64,000 nt of DNA from a virus. The notes under the pieces are model-generated. The model was not told the origin of the DNA. It did no database searches and was given only the letters and a program-made list of their open reading frames with translations. The stretch is from positions 1 through 64,000 of IMG/VR virus record IMGVR_UViG_3300043468_000365. One strand, written 5' to 3'. Shown here one piece after another: positions 50,197 through 55,637 of the stretch (position 1 is the stretch's first letter; each line of letters begins with the position of its first letter). The position numbers were made by a program, and so were the translations under genes.

Positions 50197-50272
50197 GGAC
50201 CGATAGCTCAGTTGGTAGAGCAGGGGACTCTTAATCCCTTTGTCGTGGGTTCGAATCCCTCTCGGTCTACCA
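50197..50272 (+). tRNA. tRNA-Lys(CTT)
   Basis: Acceptor GGACCGA/TCGGTCT, anticodon loop CTCTTAA, canonical T arm, A73, CCA. Confidence 0.92.
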
Positions 50273-50275
50273 TTT

Positions 50276-50356
50276 GGAACATAACAACAGGACGCTGACT
50301 CTGCGAAGTAAGATATCGGGTTGATCTCCGAGAAGGTATGGAGAGTGTTATGTTCC
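50276..50356 (+). ncRNA. Structured spacer RNA closed by an 11-bp perfect stem
   Basis: GGAACATAACA (50276-50286) pairs with TGTTATGTTCC (50346-50356). Inside are small hairpins, including CGC-TGACTCT-GCG and CGG/CCG on a T-arm-like GGGTTGATCTCC. No CCA. Could be a decayed tRNA or an independent RNA. Confidence 0.5.
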
Positions 50357-50367
50357 TACTTTATTTT

Positions 50368-50443
50368 GGATCCGTAGCACAATAGGTGGTGCAAGGGACT
50401 TTTAATCCCAAGGCTGTCGGTTCGAGCCCGACCGGATCCTCCA
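50368..50443 (+). tRNA. tRNA-Lys(TTT)
   Basis: Acceptor GGATCCG/CGGATCC, anticodon loop CTTTTAA, T loop TTCGAGC, T73, CCA. Confidence 0.92.
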
Positions 50444-50448
50444 ATAGT

Positions 50449-50611
50449 CGAGCGAAAGCGGTTAAGTTCATAACGACTCAAAATAAGTATGAATGAGAGT
50501 TAGACTAAGTTTTCTTCATTTCAGTGAAGAAAAGACTGGGTCGATGGGAAGTCTCTTTCACTAGGATCAAACTTCCCACTAAGTTTTTTGATGGTCTGAC
50601 CGGATCATCCA
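50449..50611 (+). ncRNA. Structured spacer with a tRNA-like 3' end
   Basis: Three hairpins: AGTCG/CGACT (outer arm of about 30 nt), TTTTCTTCA/TGAAGAAAA (50510-50518/50525-50533, 9 bp perfect), TGGGAAGT/ACTTCCCA (50545-50552/50571-50578, 8 bp perfect). It ends TGACCGGATCATCCA, a near copy of the 3' end of the Lys(TTT) tRNA just upstream. Either a partial tRNA duplication or a larger RNA with a CCA end. Confidence 0.45.
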
Positions 50612-50614
50612 ATT

Positions 50615-50688
50615 GCGGGTGTAGCTCAATGGTAGAGCCATAGTCTTCCAAACTAAAGACGAGGGTTCGATTCCCTTCGCCCGCTCCA
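50615..50688 (+). tRNA. tRNA-Gly(TCC)
   Basis: Acceptor GCGGGTG/CGCCCGC, anticodon loop CTTCCAA, canonical T loop TTCGATT, T73, CCA. Confidence 0.92.
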
Positions 50689-50692
50689 ATAT

Positions 50693-50773
50693 CTTCACGT
50701 ATCCCCCTCGGCTACGAACCGAGAGTAAGGTAACTGGATGAAAATGCAGGTTCGACTCCTGCCGTGAAGGCCA
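50693..50773 (+). tRNA. tRNA-Arg(ACG) without a recognisable D arm
   Basis: Acceptor CTTCACG/CGTGAAG, anticodon arm CTCGG-CTACGAA-CCGAG, T arm GCAGG-TTCGACT-CCTGC, G73, CCA. Only 7 nt (TATCCCC) separate acceptor and anticodon stems, so there is no D arm. The variable region is 22 nt and forms no obvious long arm. Confidence 0.75.
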
Positions 50774-50779
50774 TTTAAT

Positions 50780-50854
50780 GCTGGTAGGTCGGCAAGATGT
50801 CGAGGCGCTCTCATAAGGCGTTATAGGTTGGTTTAATTCCAACTATCAGCACCA
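50780..50854 (+). tRNA. tRNA-Met(CAT) (or Ile2)
   Basis: Acceptor GCTGGTA/TATCAGC, anticodon loop CTCATAA, T loop TTTAATT, A73, CCA. CAT could also be a lysidine-modified Ile tRNA. Confidence 0.88.
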
Positions 50855-50936
50855 TGTTTGATCTAGATACACAGCCTTTATGGAGTGTCGCAATGCTAGA
50901 CAACATTCGTTCCAAGACGTGAGGGACAGCAAGTTT

Positions 50937-51011
50937 TGCGGTCAGGTGGTCCGGAGACCATTCTTGTCTCATAAGCAAGAGAGCCATGTTCGACTCATGG
51001 GTCCGCATCCA
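50937..51011 (+). tRNA. tRNA(CAT), second copy
   Basis: Acceptor TGCGGTC/GTCCGCA with one mismatch, anticodon arm CTTGT-CTCATAA-GCAAG, T arm CCATG-TTCGACT-CATGG, T73, CCA. Met, initiator or Ile2 cannot be told. The 82-nt spacer before it (50855-50936) holds no ORF with a ribosome site. Confidence 0.85.
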
Positions 51012-51013
51012 AT

Positions 51014-51087
51014 ATCGGTGAAGTGTTACGGTAGCACGGCAGTCTCCAAAACTGCAAGCCCAGGTTCGACTCCTGGCTCCGGTGCCA
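51014..51087 (+). tRNA. tRNA-Trp(CCA)
   Basis: Anticodon arm GCAGT-CTCCAAA-ACTGC, T loop TTCGACT, G73, CCA; one T-T mismatch in the acceptor. Confidence 0.9.
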
Positions 51088-51094
51088 GTTTTAT

Positions 51095-51170
51095 CTAGGT
51101 GTAGCTCAATTGGCAGAGCATCCCGTTTGGGGCGGGAAGGCTGTTGGTTCAAGTCCAGCCACCTAGACCA
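51095..51170 (+). tRNA. tRNA-Pro(TGG)
   Basis: Acceptor CTAGGTG/CACCTAG, anticodon arm TCCCG-TTTGGGG-CGGGA, A73, CCA. Confidence 0.93.
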
Positions 51171-51185
51171 TTTAGGAAGATATAT

Positions 51186-51353
51186 ATGGATGAAAACTAT
51201 TTGAAGCGCCAAATGATTTTTCGCTTGACAGTGTTCTTTTTATTGAGTATAGTAATAGGGTTCGTTCTATCGGATTTAAATATCCATAGTCAGATTAGTG
51301 GAGATAATCAGAATGTTCAAGATTTCAGAGGAAACCAAGGCAGCGGCAATTGA
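51186..51353 (+). CDS. Small membrane protein, 55 aa
   Basis: AGGAAG before ATG 51186. One membrane segment (MIFRLTVFFLLSIVIGFVL), hydrophilic tail. Inside the tRNA array. Confidence 0.6.
   Translation: MDENYLKRQMIFRLTVFFLLSIVIGFVLSDLNIHSQISGDNQNVQDFRGNQGSGN
51225..51253 (+). promoter_or_regulatory. sigma70-type promoter inside the membrane-protein gene
   Basis: TTGACA (51225-51230), 17 bp, TATAGT (51248-51253); would transcribe the next small gene and the second half of the tRNA array. Confidence 0.7.
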
Positions 51354-51453
51354 GGAAATGCGTAAAATTCTAGGTGATGGTCCTACAGACAATCAGTTGG
51401 AAGAGGCATTTGAAGCGGCAGTTGCTATTGTAAAGAAGCAGTTTGGTTTTTAA
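51313..51453 (+). CDS. Small helical protein, 46 aa
   Basis: ATG 51313 (MFKISEETKAAAIEEM), amphipathic helices, stop TAA 51451-51453 just before the Ser tRNA. Unknown. Confidence 0.55.
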   Translation: MFKISEETKAAAIEEMRKILGDGPTDNQLEEAFEAAVAIVKKQFGF

Positions 51454-51461
51454 TGTATAAT

Positions 51462-51552
51462 GGAGAGTTGGCTGAGTGGTCGAAAGCGGCCGTTTGCTAA
51501 ATGGTTGGGCCCTAACCCGGTTCCATAGGTTCGAATCCTATACTCTCCGCCA
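51462..51552 (+). tRNA. tRNA-Ser(GCT)
   Basis: Type II. Acceptor GGAGAGT/ACTCTCC, anticodon loop TTGCTAA, long variable arm, G73, CCA. Confidence 0.93.
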
Positions 51553-51556
51553 ATTA

Positions 51557-51645
51557 GGAGTGAGCAACAGGCAAGGAGTCTGCACCGCTTGGAAAGCGGA
51601 TGGTCCCCGAAAGGGGATAGGTGTCGGATACCTGCCACTCCGCCA
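51557..51645 (+). tRNA. tRNA-Ser(GGA)
   Basis: Type II with CCCC-GAAA-GGGG variable arm, anticodon loop TTGGAAA, T loop GTCGGAT, G73, CCA. Confidence 0.88.
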
Positions 51646-51651
51646 GTTTAT

Positions 51652-51741
51652 GGAAGAGTAAGCCAGTGGGACTGGCCTTCGTTTCGAAAACGAAAGGAGC
51701 CTGAAATATGGTTTGGGGATCGAGACCTCACTCTTCCGCCA
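51652..51741 (+). tRNA. tRNA-Ser(CGA)
   Basis: Type II. Acceptor GGAAGAG/CTCTTCC, anticodon arm TTCGT-TTCGAAA-ACGAA, T loop ATCGAGA, G73, CCA. Confidence 0.9.
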
Positions 51742-51746
51742 TTTAT

Positions 51747-51821
51747 GCGGGTTTAGTTCAGAGGTAGAACATCGGTGTTACATACCGAGTGTCGGTGGTT
51801 CGATTCCATCAACCCGCACCA
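51747..51821 (+). tRNA. tRNA-Val(TAC)
   Basis: Acceptor GCGGGTT/AACCCGC, anticodon arm TCGGT-GTTACAT-ACCGA, A73, CCA. Confidence 0.93.
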
Positions 51822-51828
51822 GAAAGCA

Positions 51829-51883
51829 GAGTTGTCACGCTTCGTCTATGCTTAATAAGGTAGAATAGCGCACCAGACAACTT
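51829..51883 (+). other. Spacer hairpin with internal GCGCACCA
   Basis: AGTTGTC (51830-51836) pairs with GACAACT (51876-51882), plus CGCT/AGCG inside. Contains GCGCACCA, resembling a tRNA 3' end. Possible tRNA remnant. Confidence 0.4.
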
Positions 51884-51891
51884 ATTATAAT

Positions 51892-51968
51892 GCGCTTGTA
51901 GTCCAATTGGTAGAGGCGCTGGTCTTAGAAACCAGATGTTGTAAGTTCGAATCTTACCAGGCGCACCA
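51892..51968 (+). tRNA. tRNA-Leu(TAG), type I body
   Basis: Acceptor GCGCTTG/CAGGCGC, anticodon arm CTGGT-CTTAGAA-ACCAG, 5-nt variable loop instead of a long arm, A73, CCA. Reads CUA, the favoured Leu codon of many genes here. Confidence 0.88.
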
Positions 51969-52049
51969 AACGTAGAGGGATTGTAGGTAGACCTGTAAGA
52001 AAACCGTTGCGACGAGTTATGACTGGGTTGTAACCTTCATAGATTTAAT

Positions 52050-52125
52050 GCACTTAGAGGGAGCAGGTGAACCCACTCGGCTGTCAACCGAGTATCGGCC
52101 GGGTCAGTACCGGTTAAGTGCGCCA
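52050..52125 (+). tRNA. tRNA-Asp(GTC)
   Basis: Acceptor GCACTTA/TAAGTGC, anticodon arm CTCGG-CTGTCAA-CCGAG, T loop GTCAGTA, G73, CCA. The 81-nt spacer before it holds nothing I can identify. Confidence 0.9.
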
Positions 52126-52130
52126 TTCAC

Positions 52131-52205
52131 GGGCCTGTAGTTCAGGGGGAGAACGTCTGCTTTGCAAGCAGAATGTCGGCGGTTCGATTCCGTCCAGGTC
52201 CACCA
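52131..52205 (+). tRNA. tRNA-Ala(TGC)
   Basis: Acceptor GGGCCTG/CAGGTCC, anticodon arm TCTGC-TTTGCAA-GCAGA, A73, CCA. Confidence 0.93.
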
Positions 52206-52206
52206 G

Positions 52207-52341
52207 TTTTGTGAGGCAGTATCGATACAAATAATCCGGATGAGCAGAATTGCCACATCGAGGTCGGGAGACGGTGCGAGGCTGTCGTAACCTTGGGAAC
52301 CCGGATACTGAAAAGAGGATGCATACTCGTTCCTCACAAAA
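52207..52341 (+). ncRNA. Large structured spacer RNA, about 135 nt
   Basis: TTTTGTGAGG (52207-52216) pairs perfectly with CCTCACAAAA (52332-52341), immediately continued by CAGTATC (52217-52223) with GATACTG (52304-52310). The 17 bp of nested stem enclose about 80 nt with further small hairpins (GCA-GAAT-TGC, GAG-n-ATGCAT-n-CTC). No ORF with a ribosome site. It does not match tmRNA, RNase P or 6S by anything I can see. Confidence 0.6.
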
Positions 52342-52351
52342 AAAGTTTTAC

Positions 52352-52426
52352 GCTTCGTTCGTCTATTGGCTAGGACACTCGCCTCTCAAGCGGGAAAGAT
52401 GGGATCGATACCCATACGAAGCACCA
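52352..52426 (+). tRNA. tRNA-Glu(CTC)
   Basis: Acceptor GCTTCGT/ACGAAGC, anticodon arm CTCGC-CTCTCAA-GCGGG, T loop ATCGATA, A73, CCA. Confidence 0.92.
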
Positions 52427-52431
52427 TTTAT

Positions 52432-52507
52432 GCTTCTCTGGTGTAGGTGATCCGCACGACTGCCTGAAGAGCAGAAGGACTTAGTTTGATTCTAAGGGGA
52501 AGCACCA
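52432..52507 (+). tRNA. tRNA-Phe(GAA)
   Basis: Acceptor GCTTCTC/GGGAAGC, anticodon loop CTGAAGA, T arm CTTAG-TTTGATT-CTAAG, A73, CCA. Confidence 0.88.
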
Positions 52508-52698
52508 TGATGTTATATTATAAAATCACATATCTTCCGATGTGGAAGAAAGAAGATAAAGAAAACGGTTATGATTGTATAGGTATTGTTATTGGTGAGC
52601 ATCGTTGGTATGATACTGATCCTTATAACAATAATCCAATACATAAGATAAAGTATCATCAGTATTCAGAGTTGATGATAGGTGTTATGCCCTCGTAG
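52507..52698 (+). CDS. Small unknown protein between tRNAs, 63 aa, TAG stop
   Basis: ATGATG start at 52507, sharing its A with the CCA end of tRNA-Phe. YYKITYLPMWKKEDKENGYD then GIVIGEHRWYDTDPYNN. TAG 52696-52698 lies inside tRNA-Leu(CAA). Unknown. Confidence 0.55.
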   Translation: MMLYYKITYLPMWKKEDKENGYDCIGIVIGEHRWYDTDPYNNNPIHKIKYHQYSELMIGVMPS

Positions 52699-52765
52699 CC
52701 CAATTGGCAGAGGCAGTTGATTCAAACCCAACTTAGTGTCAGTTCGAGTCTGACCGAGGGCACCA
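52689..52765 (+). tRNA. tRNA-Leu(CAA), type I body
   Basis: Acceptor GCCCTCG/CGAGGGC, anticodon loop TTCAAAC on GTTG/CAAC with an A-C pair at 31/39, short variable loop, T loop TTCGAGT, A73, CCA. Confidence 0.82.
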
Positions 52766-52769
52766 ATTT

Positions 52770-52843
52770 GCTGGGTTAGTGTAATGGTAGCACCCGAGAT
52801 TGTGGATCTTGGAGACCAGGATCGATACCTGGACCCAGTGCCA
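52770..52843 (+). tRNA. tRNA-His(GTG)
   Basis: Acceptor GCTGGGT/ACCCAGT, anticodon arm CGAGA-TTGTGGA-TCTTG, T loop ATCGATA, CCA. Position 73 reads G, not the C usual for His. Confidence 0.88.
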
Positions 52844-52846
52844 TTT

Positions 52847-52920
52847 GCTCTTGTAGTATAAAGGTATTACACACCCTTGGTAAGGGTGAAAACTCGGATC
52901 GTTACCGGGCAGGAGCACCA
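52847..52920 (+). tRNA. tRNA-Thr(GGT)
   Basis: Acceptor GCTCTTG/CAGGAGC, anticodon arm CACCC-TTGGTAA-GGGTG, T loop ATCGTTA, A73, CCA. Confidence 0.92.
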
Positions 52921-52924
52921 GATT

Positions 52925-52998
52925 GCCGGCTTAGTATAATGGTATTACAGTTGACTCGTAATCATCAAACAGAGGTTCGATTCCTCTAGCCGGCACCA
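52925..52998 (+). tRNA. tRNA-Thr(CGT)
   Basis: Acceptor GCCGGCT/AGCCGGC, anticodon loop CTCGTAA with one stem mismatch, canonical T arm, A73, CCA. Confidence 0.9.
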
Positions 52999-53030
52999 GA
53001 ATGTAGACAAACGATTGTAAACATAGCCAC

Positions 53031-53059
53031 TTGACATTCCATTCCGGATGTGCTATTAT
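53031..53059 (+). promoter_or_regulatory. sigma70-type promoter of the phosphatase gene
   Basis: TTGACA (53031-53036), 17 bp, TATTAT (53054-53059). Promoter and leader are nearly duplicated at 54660. Confidence 0.8.
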
Positions 53060-53084
53060 AAGACATAATGAGAAAGGAAATGGA

Positions 53085-53558
53085 ATGAATAAGCGGAACT
53101 TGTGGATATTCGATATTGATGGAACGCTGGCTAACAACCTGCACCGTATCAAGCACCTTACCCAGAACACCACGAAGGACTGGGATGCTTTCTTTGCGGC
53201 ACAGGATAAGGATGAACCTTACGAAGCCGTTATGCATCTTATGAATACTCTACATAAGACTGGTGATAAGGTTATTGTTATTACTGCCCGTGACGAGCGT
53301 TTTCGTGCGGTTACTCTCCGTTGGTTGCAGCAGCATTGTGATTACGATTTTCCTGATGGCGATCTTTTCATGCGTAAGAGTGGTGATCGTACCGACGATG
53401 ATAAGATCAAGTTGGATATTCTAAATGAGTATCTTTCTCTGTTTCATCCTCGATATAAAGTGATGGGAGTGTTCGAGGATCGGCATCGTGTTATTGATGC
53501 GTGGCGTGAAGCTGGTTACTATGTGTTTGAGTGTAACCAGGATCGTGCCGATTTCTAA
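53085..53558 (+). CDS. Polynucleotide 3'-phosphatase (PNKP C-domain-like, HAD family)
   Basis: 157 aa. HAD motif I FDIDGTLANN (8-17), motif II VIVITARDERFRAVTLRWLQQH, and KSGDRTDDDKIKLDIL...VMGVFEDRHRVIDAWREAGYYVFEC. This matches the phosphatase half of T4 polynucleotide kinase; the kinase half is absent. T4 Pnkp repairs cleaved tRNA ends, and this gene sits inside the tRNA array. Leu codons are CTT/CTG rich. ATG 53085 has GAAAGGAAA upstream. Confidence 0.85.
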   Translation: MNKRNLWIFDIDGTLANNLHRIKHLTQNTTKDWDAFFAAQDKDEPYEAVMHLMNTLHKTGDKVIVITARDERFRAVTLRWLQQHCDYDFPDGDLFMRKSGDRTDDDKIKLDILNEYLSLFHPRYKVMGVFEDRHRVIDAWREAGYYVFECNQDRADF

Positions 53559-53565
53559 AGTTTAC

Positions 53566-53639
53566 TGTCCCTTAGCTCAAAGGTAGAGCAATGTGCTGAT
53601 AACACATAGACACTGGATCGTTACCAGTAGGGACAACCA
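53566..53639 (+). tRNA. tRNA-Ile(GAT)
   Basis: Acceptor TGTCCCT/AGGGACA, anticodon arm ATGTG-CTGATAA-CACAT, T arm ACTGG-ATCGTTA-CCAGT, A73, CCA. Confidence 0.92.
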
Positions 53640-53755
53640 GTTTATCCTGCTTTCTAGATACGCAGGAGAGGCCTAGCGGGAATAACAGAAGGGAATGCCC
53701 GTGAATATCGGATTGCTGACTTCATTAGCTAAAGGGCTAAACCGATAAGGCGTAT
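53640..53755 (+). ncRNA. Structured spacer, about 115 nt
   Basis: Hairpins CCTGC/GCAGG, CGGG/CCCG and TATCGG/CCGATA (53707-53712/53741-53746) enclosing TTAGC/GCTAA; ATACGC/GCGTAT may close the whole. No ORF supported. It precedes tRNA-Tyr and may be a processing signal or independent RNA. Confidence 0.4.
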
Positions 53756-53762
53756 GGAATAT

Positions 53763-53854
53763 GTGTGAGCGGCAACGGCGGTGGTGTTGCAGCGGACTGT
53801 AAATCCGTTCCCTTTGTGGTAACATTGTAGGTTCGAATCCTACCTCACGCACCA
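53763..53854 (+). tRNA. tRNA-Tyr(GTA)
   Basis: Type II. Acceptor GTGTGAG/CTCACGC, anticodon arm GCGGA-CTGTAAA-TCCGT, long variable arm, A73, CCA. Confidence 0.92.
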
Positions 53855-53861
53855 TCTTTAT

Positions 53862-53936
53862 TCGGGGATAGTTAAATTGGCATAACGTCGGATTTTGGTT
53901 CCGACTTTCTAGGTTCGAGTCCTAGTCCCCGATCCA
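53862..53936 (+). tRNA. tRNA-Gln(TTG)
   Basis: Acceptor TCGGGGA/TCCCCGA, anticodon arm TCGGA-TTTTGGT-TCCGA, T73, CCA. Confidence 0.92.
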
Positions 53937-53937
53937 T

Positions 53938-54011
53938 TCAGGAATAGTTCAACGGTAGAACAGCGGACTCTGACTCCGTTAATCTTGGTTCGAATCCAGG
54001 TTCCTGATCCA
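53938..54011 (+). tRNA. tRNA-Gln(CTG)
   Basis: Acceptor TCAGGAA/TTCCTGA, anticodon arm GCGGA-CTCTGAC-TCCGT, T73, CCA. Last tRNA of the array. Confidence 0.92.
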
Positions 54012-54029
54012 ATCATTGAAAGGTATTTT

Positions 54030-54179
54030 ATGAACAAAGTGAAAGTTTCTCTAAGAGAAATTATGGAAGATGATCATCATCCCTTGATGGAGAAATGGGT
54101 AGAAGAACTGCTTCCCTTGATTGAACCTATAATCAAAGCACAAAATCCTAAGTTATTTGAAGAAGAGGATTCAGAATGA
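54030..54179 (+). CDS. Small acidic protein, 49 aa
   Basis: ATG 54030 after GAAAGG. MNKVKVSLREIMEDDHHPLMEKW..., acidic tail. ATGA overlap with the RlpA-like gene. Unknown. Confidence 0.55.
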   Translation: MNKVKVSLREIMEDDHHPLMEKWVEELLPLIEPIIKAQNPKLFEEEDSE

Positions 54180-54655
54180 ACAAAGCATTTACCACTATAG
54201 CCCTTTTCATCGTTCTTACAACTTCGGCCGCTGCCGATCCGTTATCTGATTTTTTCGGTGGTATCTTTGGCGAACAATCCACACGACAAACAAAGGTGAA
54301 AAGAAATAGACATGGCACAAGCGTTCAAAGCTATGACAATAATGATTGGACTGCTAGTTGGGGCCATCATTCTACTGGAGGCAGTCACATGGTTGCTTCC
54401 TTCTACGGTCACGGAGAACATCTTTCCCGTCGAACCGCATCGGGCGCAGTTTTCAATCCTCATGGATACACCGCAGCCCATCGTTCTCTTCCGTTCGGCA
54501 CTCACCTAAAGGTATGTCACCATGGATGCGTTACAGTTGTGGTCAATGATAGAGGACCATTTGTCAGGGGCCGTTCTCTTGATCTTTCTTACGGTGCTGC
54601 ACGGGCTATTGGCATGGGTAGCACTAGCAATATCTCCGTGGAACGATTGAACTAA
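54176..54655 (+). CDS. RlpA-like double-psi beta-barrel protein, secreted
   Basis: 159 aa. Signal peptide NKAFTTIALFIVLTTSAAA. RlpA domain: ASFYGHGEHLSRRTASGAVFN (in part), TAAHRSLPFGTHLKV, VTVVVNDRGPFVRGRSLDLS with the catalytic-type Asp in NDRGPF. RlpA is a lytic transglycosylase acting on denuded peptidoglycan. May help lysis or cell-wall remodelling. No SPOR domain. Confidence 0.85.
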   Translation: MNKAFTTIALFIVLTTSAAADPLSDFFGGIFGEQSTRQTKVKRNRHGTSVQSYDNNDWTASWGHHSTGGSHMVASFYGHGEHLSRRTASGAVFNPHGYTAAHRSLPFGTHLKVCHHGCVTVVVNDRGPFVRGRSLDLSYGAARAIGMGSTSNISVERLN

Positions 54656-54659
54656 AGAC

Positions 54660-54688
54660 TTGACATTTCCATTCCAATGTGCTAATAT
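54660..54688 (+). promoter_or_regulatory. sigma70-type promoter, near-copy of that at 53031
   Basis: TTGACA (54660-54665), 17 bp, TAATAT (54683-54688); the leader GACATAATGA...GAAATGGAATG resembles the phosphatase gene leader. Confidence 0.75.
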
Positions 54689-54715
54689 TAGACATAATGA
54701 ATGAGGAGAAATGGA

Positions 54716-54979
54716 ATGCCTACCATCACCACGGAAGTTGATGTTGATGTAGACCTGCGTGATTTTCACATAGATGATTTGATGGATGAACTGGAAGATA
54801 GAGGATACTCCGTTATTTGTAGAGACGAGTCCATTCAGGCAAAAGAAAGAATTATGGACGATATTCACAATCTTTATCAGGACTTCATTCTCTGGAATGA
54901 CACTATGATGACGAATGAAAATTTCGGCACAATTCTCAAAAACTTTTTCTCCGAACATCTTGACAAAAATGTCCTATGA
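54716..54979 (+). CDS. Acidic unknown protein, 87 aa
   Basis: Begins PTITTEVDVDVDLRDFHIDDLMDELEDRGY: beta strand then acidic helix. ATG 54716 with AGGAGAAA upstream. Unknown; short early gene. Confidence 0.65.
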   Translation: MPTITTEVDVDVDLRDFHIDDLMDELEDRGYSVICRDESIQAKERIMDDIHNLYQDFILWNDTMMTNENFGTILKNFFSEHLDKNVL

Positions 54980-55012
54980 CTATATACTAGTATGATGTTG
55001 CAATGCAACATC
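54960..55012 (+). promoter_or_regulatory. sigma70-type promoter with 5' leader hairpin
   Basis: TTGACA (54960-54965), 17 bp, TATACT (54983-54988). The predicted start (about 54995) is the first base region of a perfect GATGTTGC-AAT-GCAACATC hairpin (54994-55012), a likely 5' stability element. Confidence 0.75.
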
Positions 55013-55045
55013 GGTAAACTTCGCTAACTTTAGGAAGGAAAATAT

Positions 55046-55234
55046 ATGAAGACTGTTACTTTTCTAGCCGCTATGCTTTTCAGTGGTAGCGCATTCGCTG
55101 GCACCGATGTTATCGCTCCGCCAGTTACCAAGTATGTTGAGGCACCTATGCCGCCTAAGCGTCCTACTAATTTCGGTAAACTCGATAATCAGAAGGTTGC
55201 ACAGAAGGTTCAGGAACTCACAACCAGAAAGTAA
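55046..55234 (+). CDS. Secreted small protein, 62 aa
   Basis: Signal peptide KTVTFLAAMLFSGSAFA, then a Pro/Lys-rich mature part (VEAPMPPKRPTNFGK). AGGAAGG ribosome site. Unknown. Confidence 0.65.
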   Translation: MKTVTFLAAMLFSGSAFAGTDVIAPPVTKYVEAPMPPKRPTNFGKLDNQKVAQKVQELTTRK

Positions 55235-55266
55235 TAAATATACAGTGGCCCCGCAATGGGGTCACT
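55234..55266 (+). promoter_or_regulatory. ATAAATA motif plus hairpin
   Basis: ATAAATA (55234-55240), then AGTGGCCCC/GGGGTCACT (55244-55252/55258-55266, one wobble) followed by TTTCTC. Late promoter with leader hairpin, or terminator of the preceding gene. Confidence 0.5.
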
Positions 55267-55286
55267 TTTCTCTATGGAGTCTCAAA

Positions 55287-55637
55287 ATGAGAAACAAGAT
55301 TATAGCCCTATTCACCGCACTAAGTCTTTCTCTTGCCATCGCTACGCCTGCCAAAGCACAGTTTATCCCTTGGGGATATGGTGGAATGGGTTGGGGTTAT
55401 GGTGCTGGTTTTGGCTACAGTGCCGCTATTGCTGGTATTGGTATTGCTTCCGCTGCTATTGGTGCTGCCGCTATTGCTAACTCTTATCCTTATGGTGGAT
55501 ATGGTTATGCTCCTGTGCCTGTATATGCTGCGCCGACTTATGCTCCTGCTTATCGTCCGACTGTCCGAAAGCAGATCATTATCAAGAATAGTCCTGGTGC
55601 CCGGGTGTATGAGGAAGACGACATATTCGGTTGGTAA
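55287..55637 (+). CDS. Secreted Gly/Ala/Tyr-rich protein, 116 aa
   Basis: Signal peptide RNKIIALFTALSLSLAIATPAKA. Mature part has a hydrophobic Ala/Ile/Gly core (AAIAGIGIASAAIGAAAIA) between Gly-Tyr-rich stretches. Envelope-associated; a membrane-inserting core is possible. ATG 55287 with TGGAG upstream. Confidence 0.65.
   Translation: MRNKIIALFTALSLSLAIATPAKAQFIPWGYGGMGWGYGAGFGYSAAIAGIGIASAAIGAAAIANSYPYGGYGYAPVPVYAAPTYAPAYRPTVRKQIIIKNSPGARVYEEDDIFGW

Noticed and set aside
50811-51212. Long minus-strand open frame across tRNAs
   Set aside because: It is the antisense of several clear tRNA genes and has no ribosome site; the + strand frames across the array (for example 50086-50298) are rejected for the same reason.
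49100-54011. CRISPR array or attachment site in the repeat-rich tRNA region
   Set aside because: Repeats are tRNA arms and single direct repeats; no regular repeat-spacer pattern, no integrase nearby, and T4-like phages are lytic.
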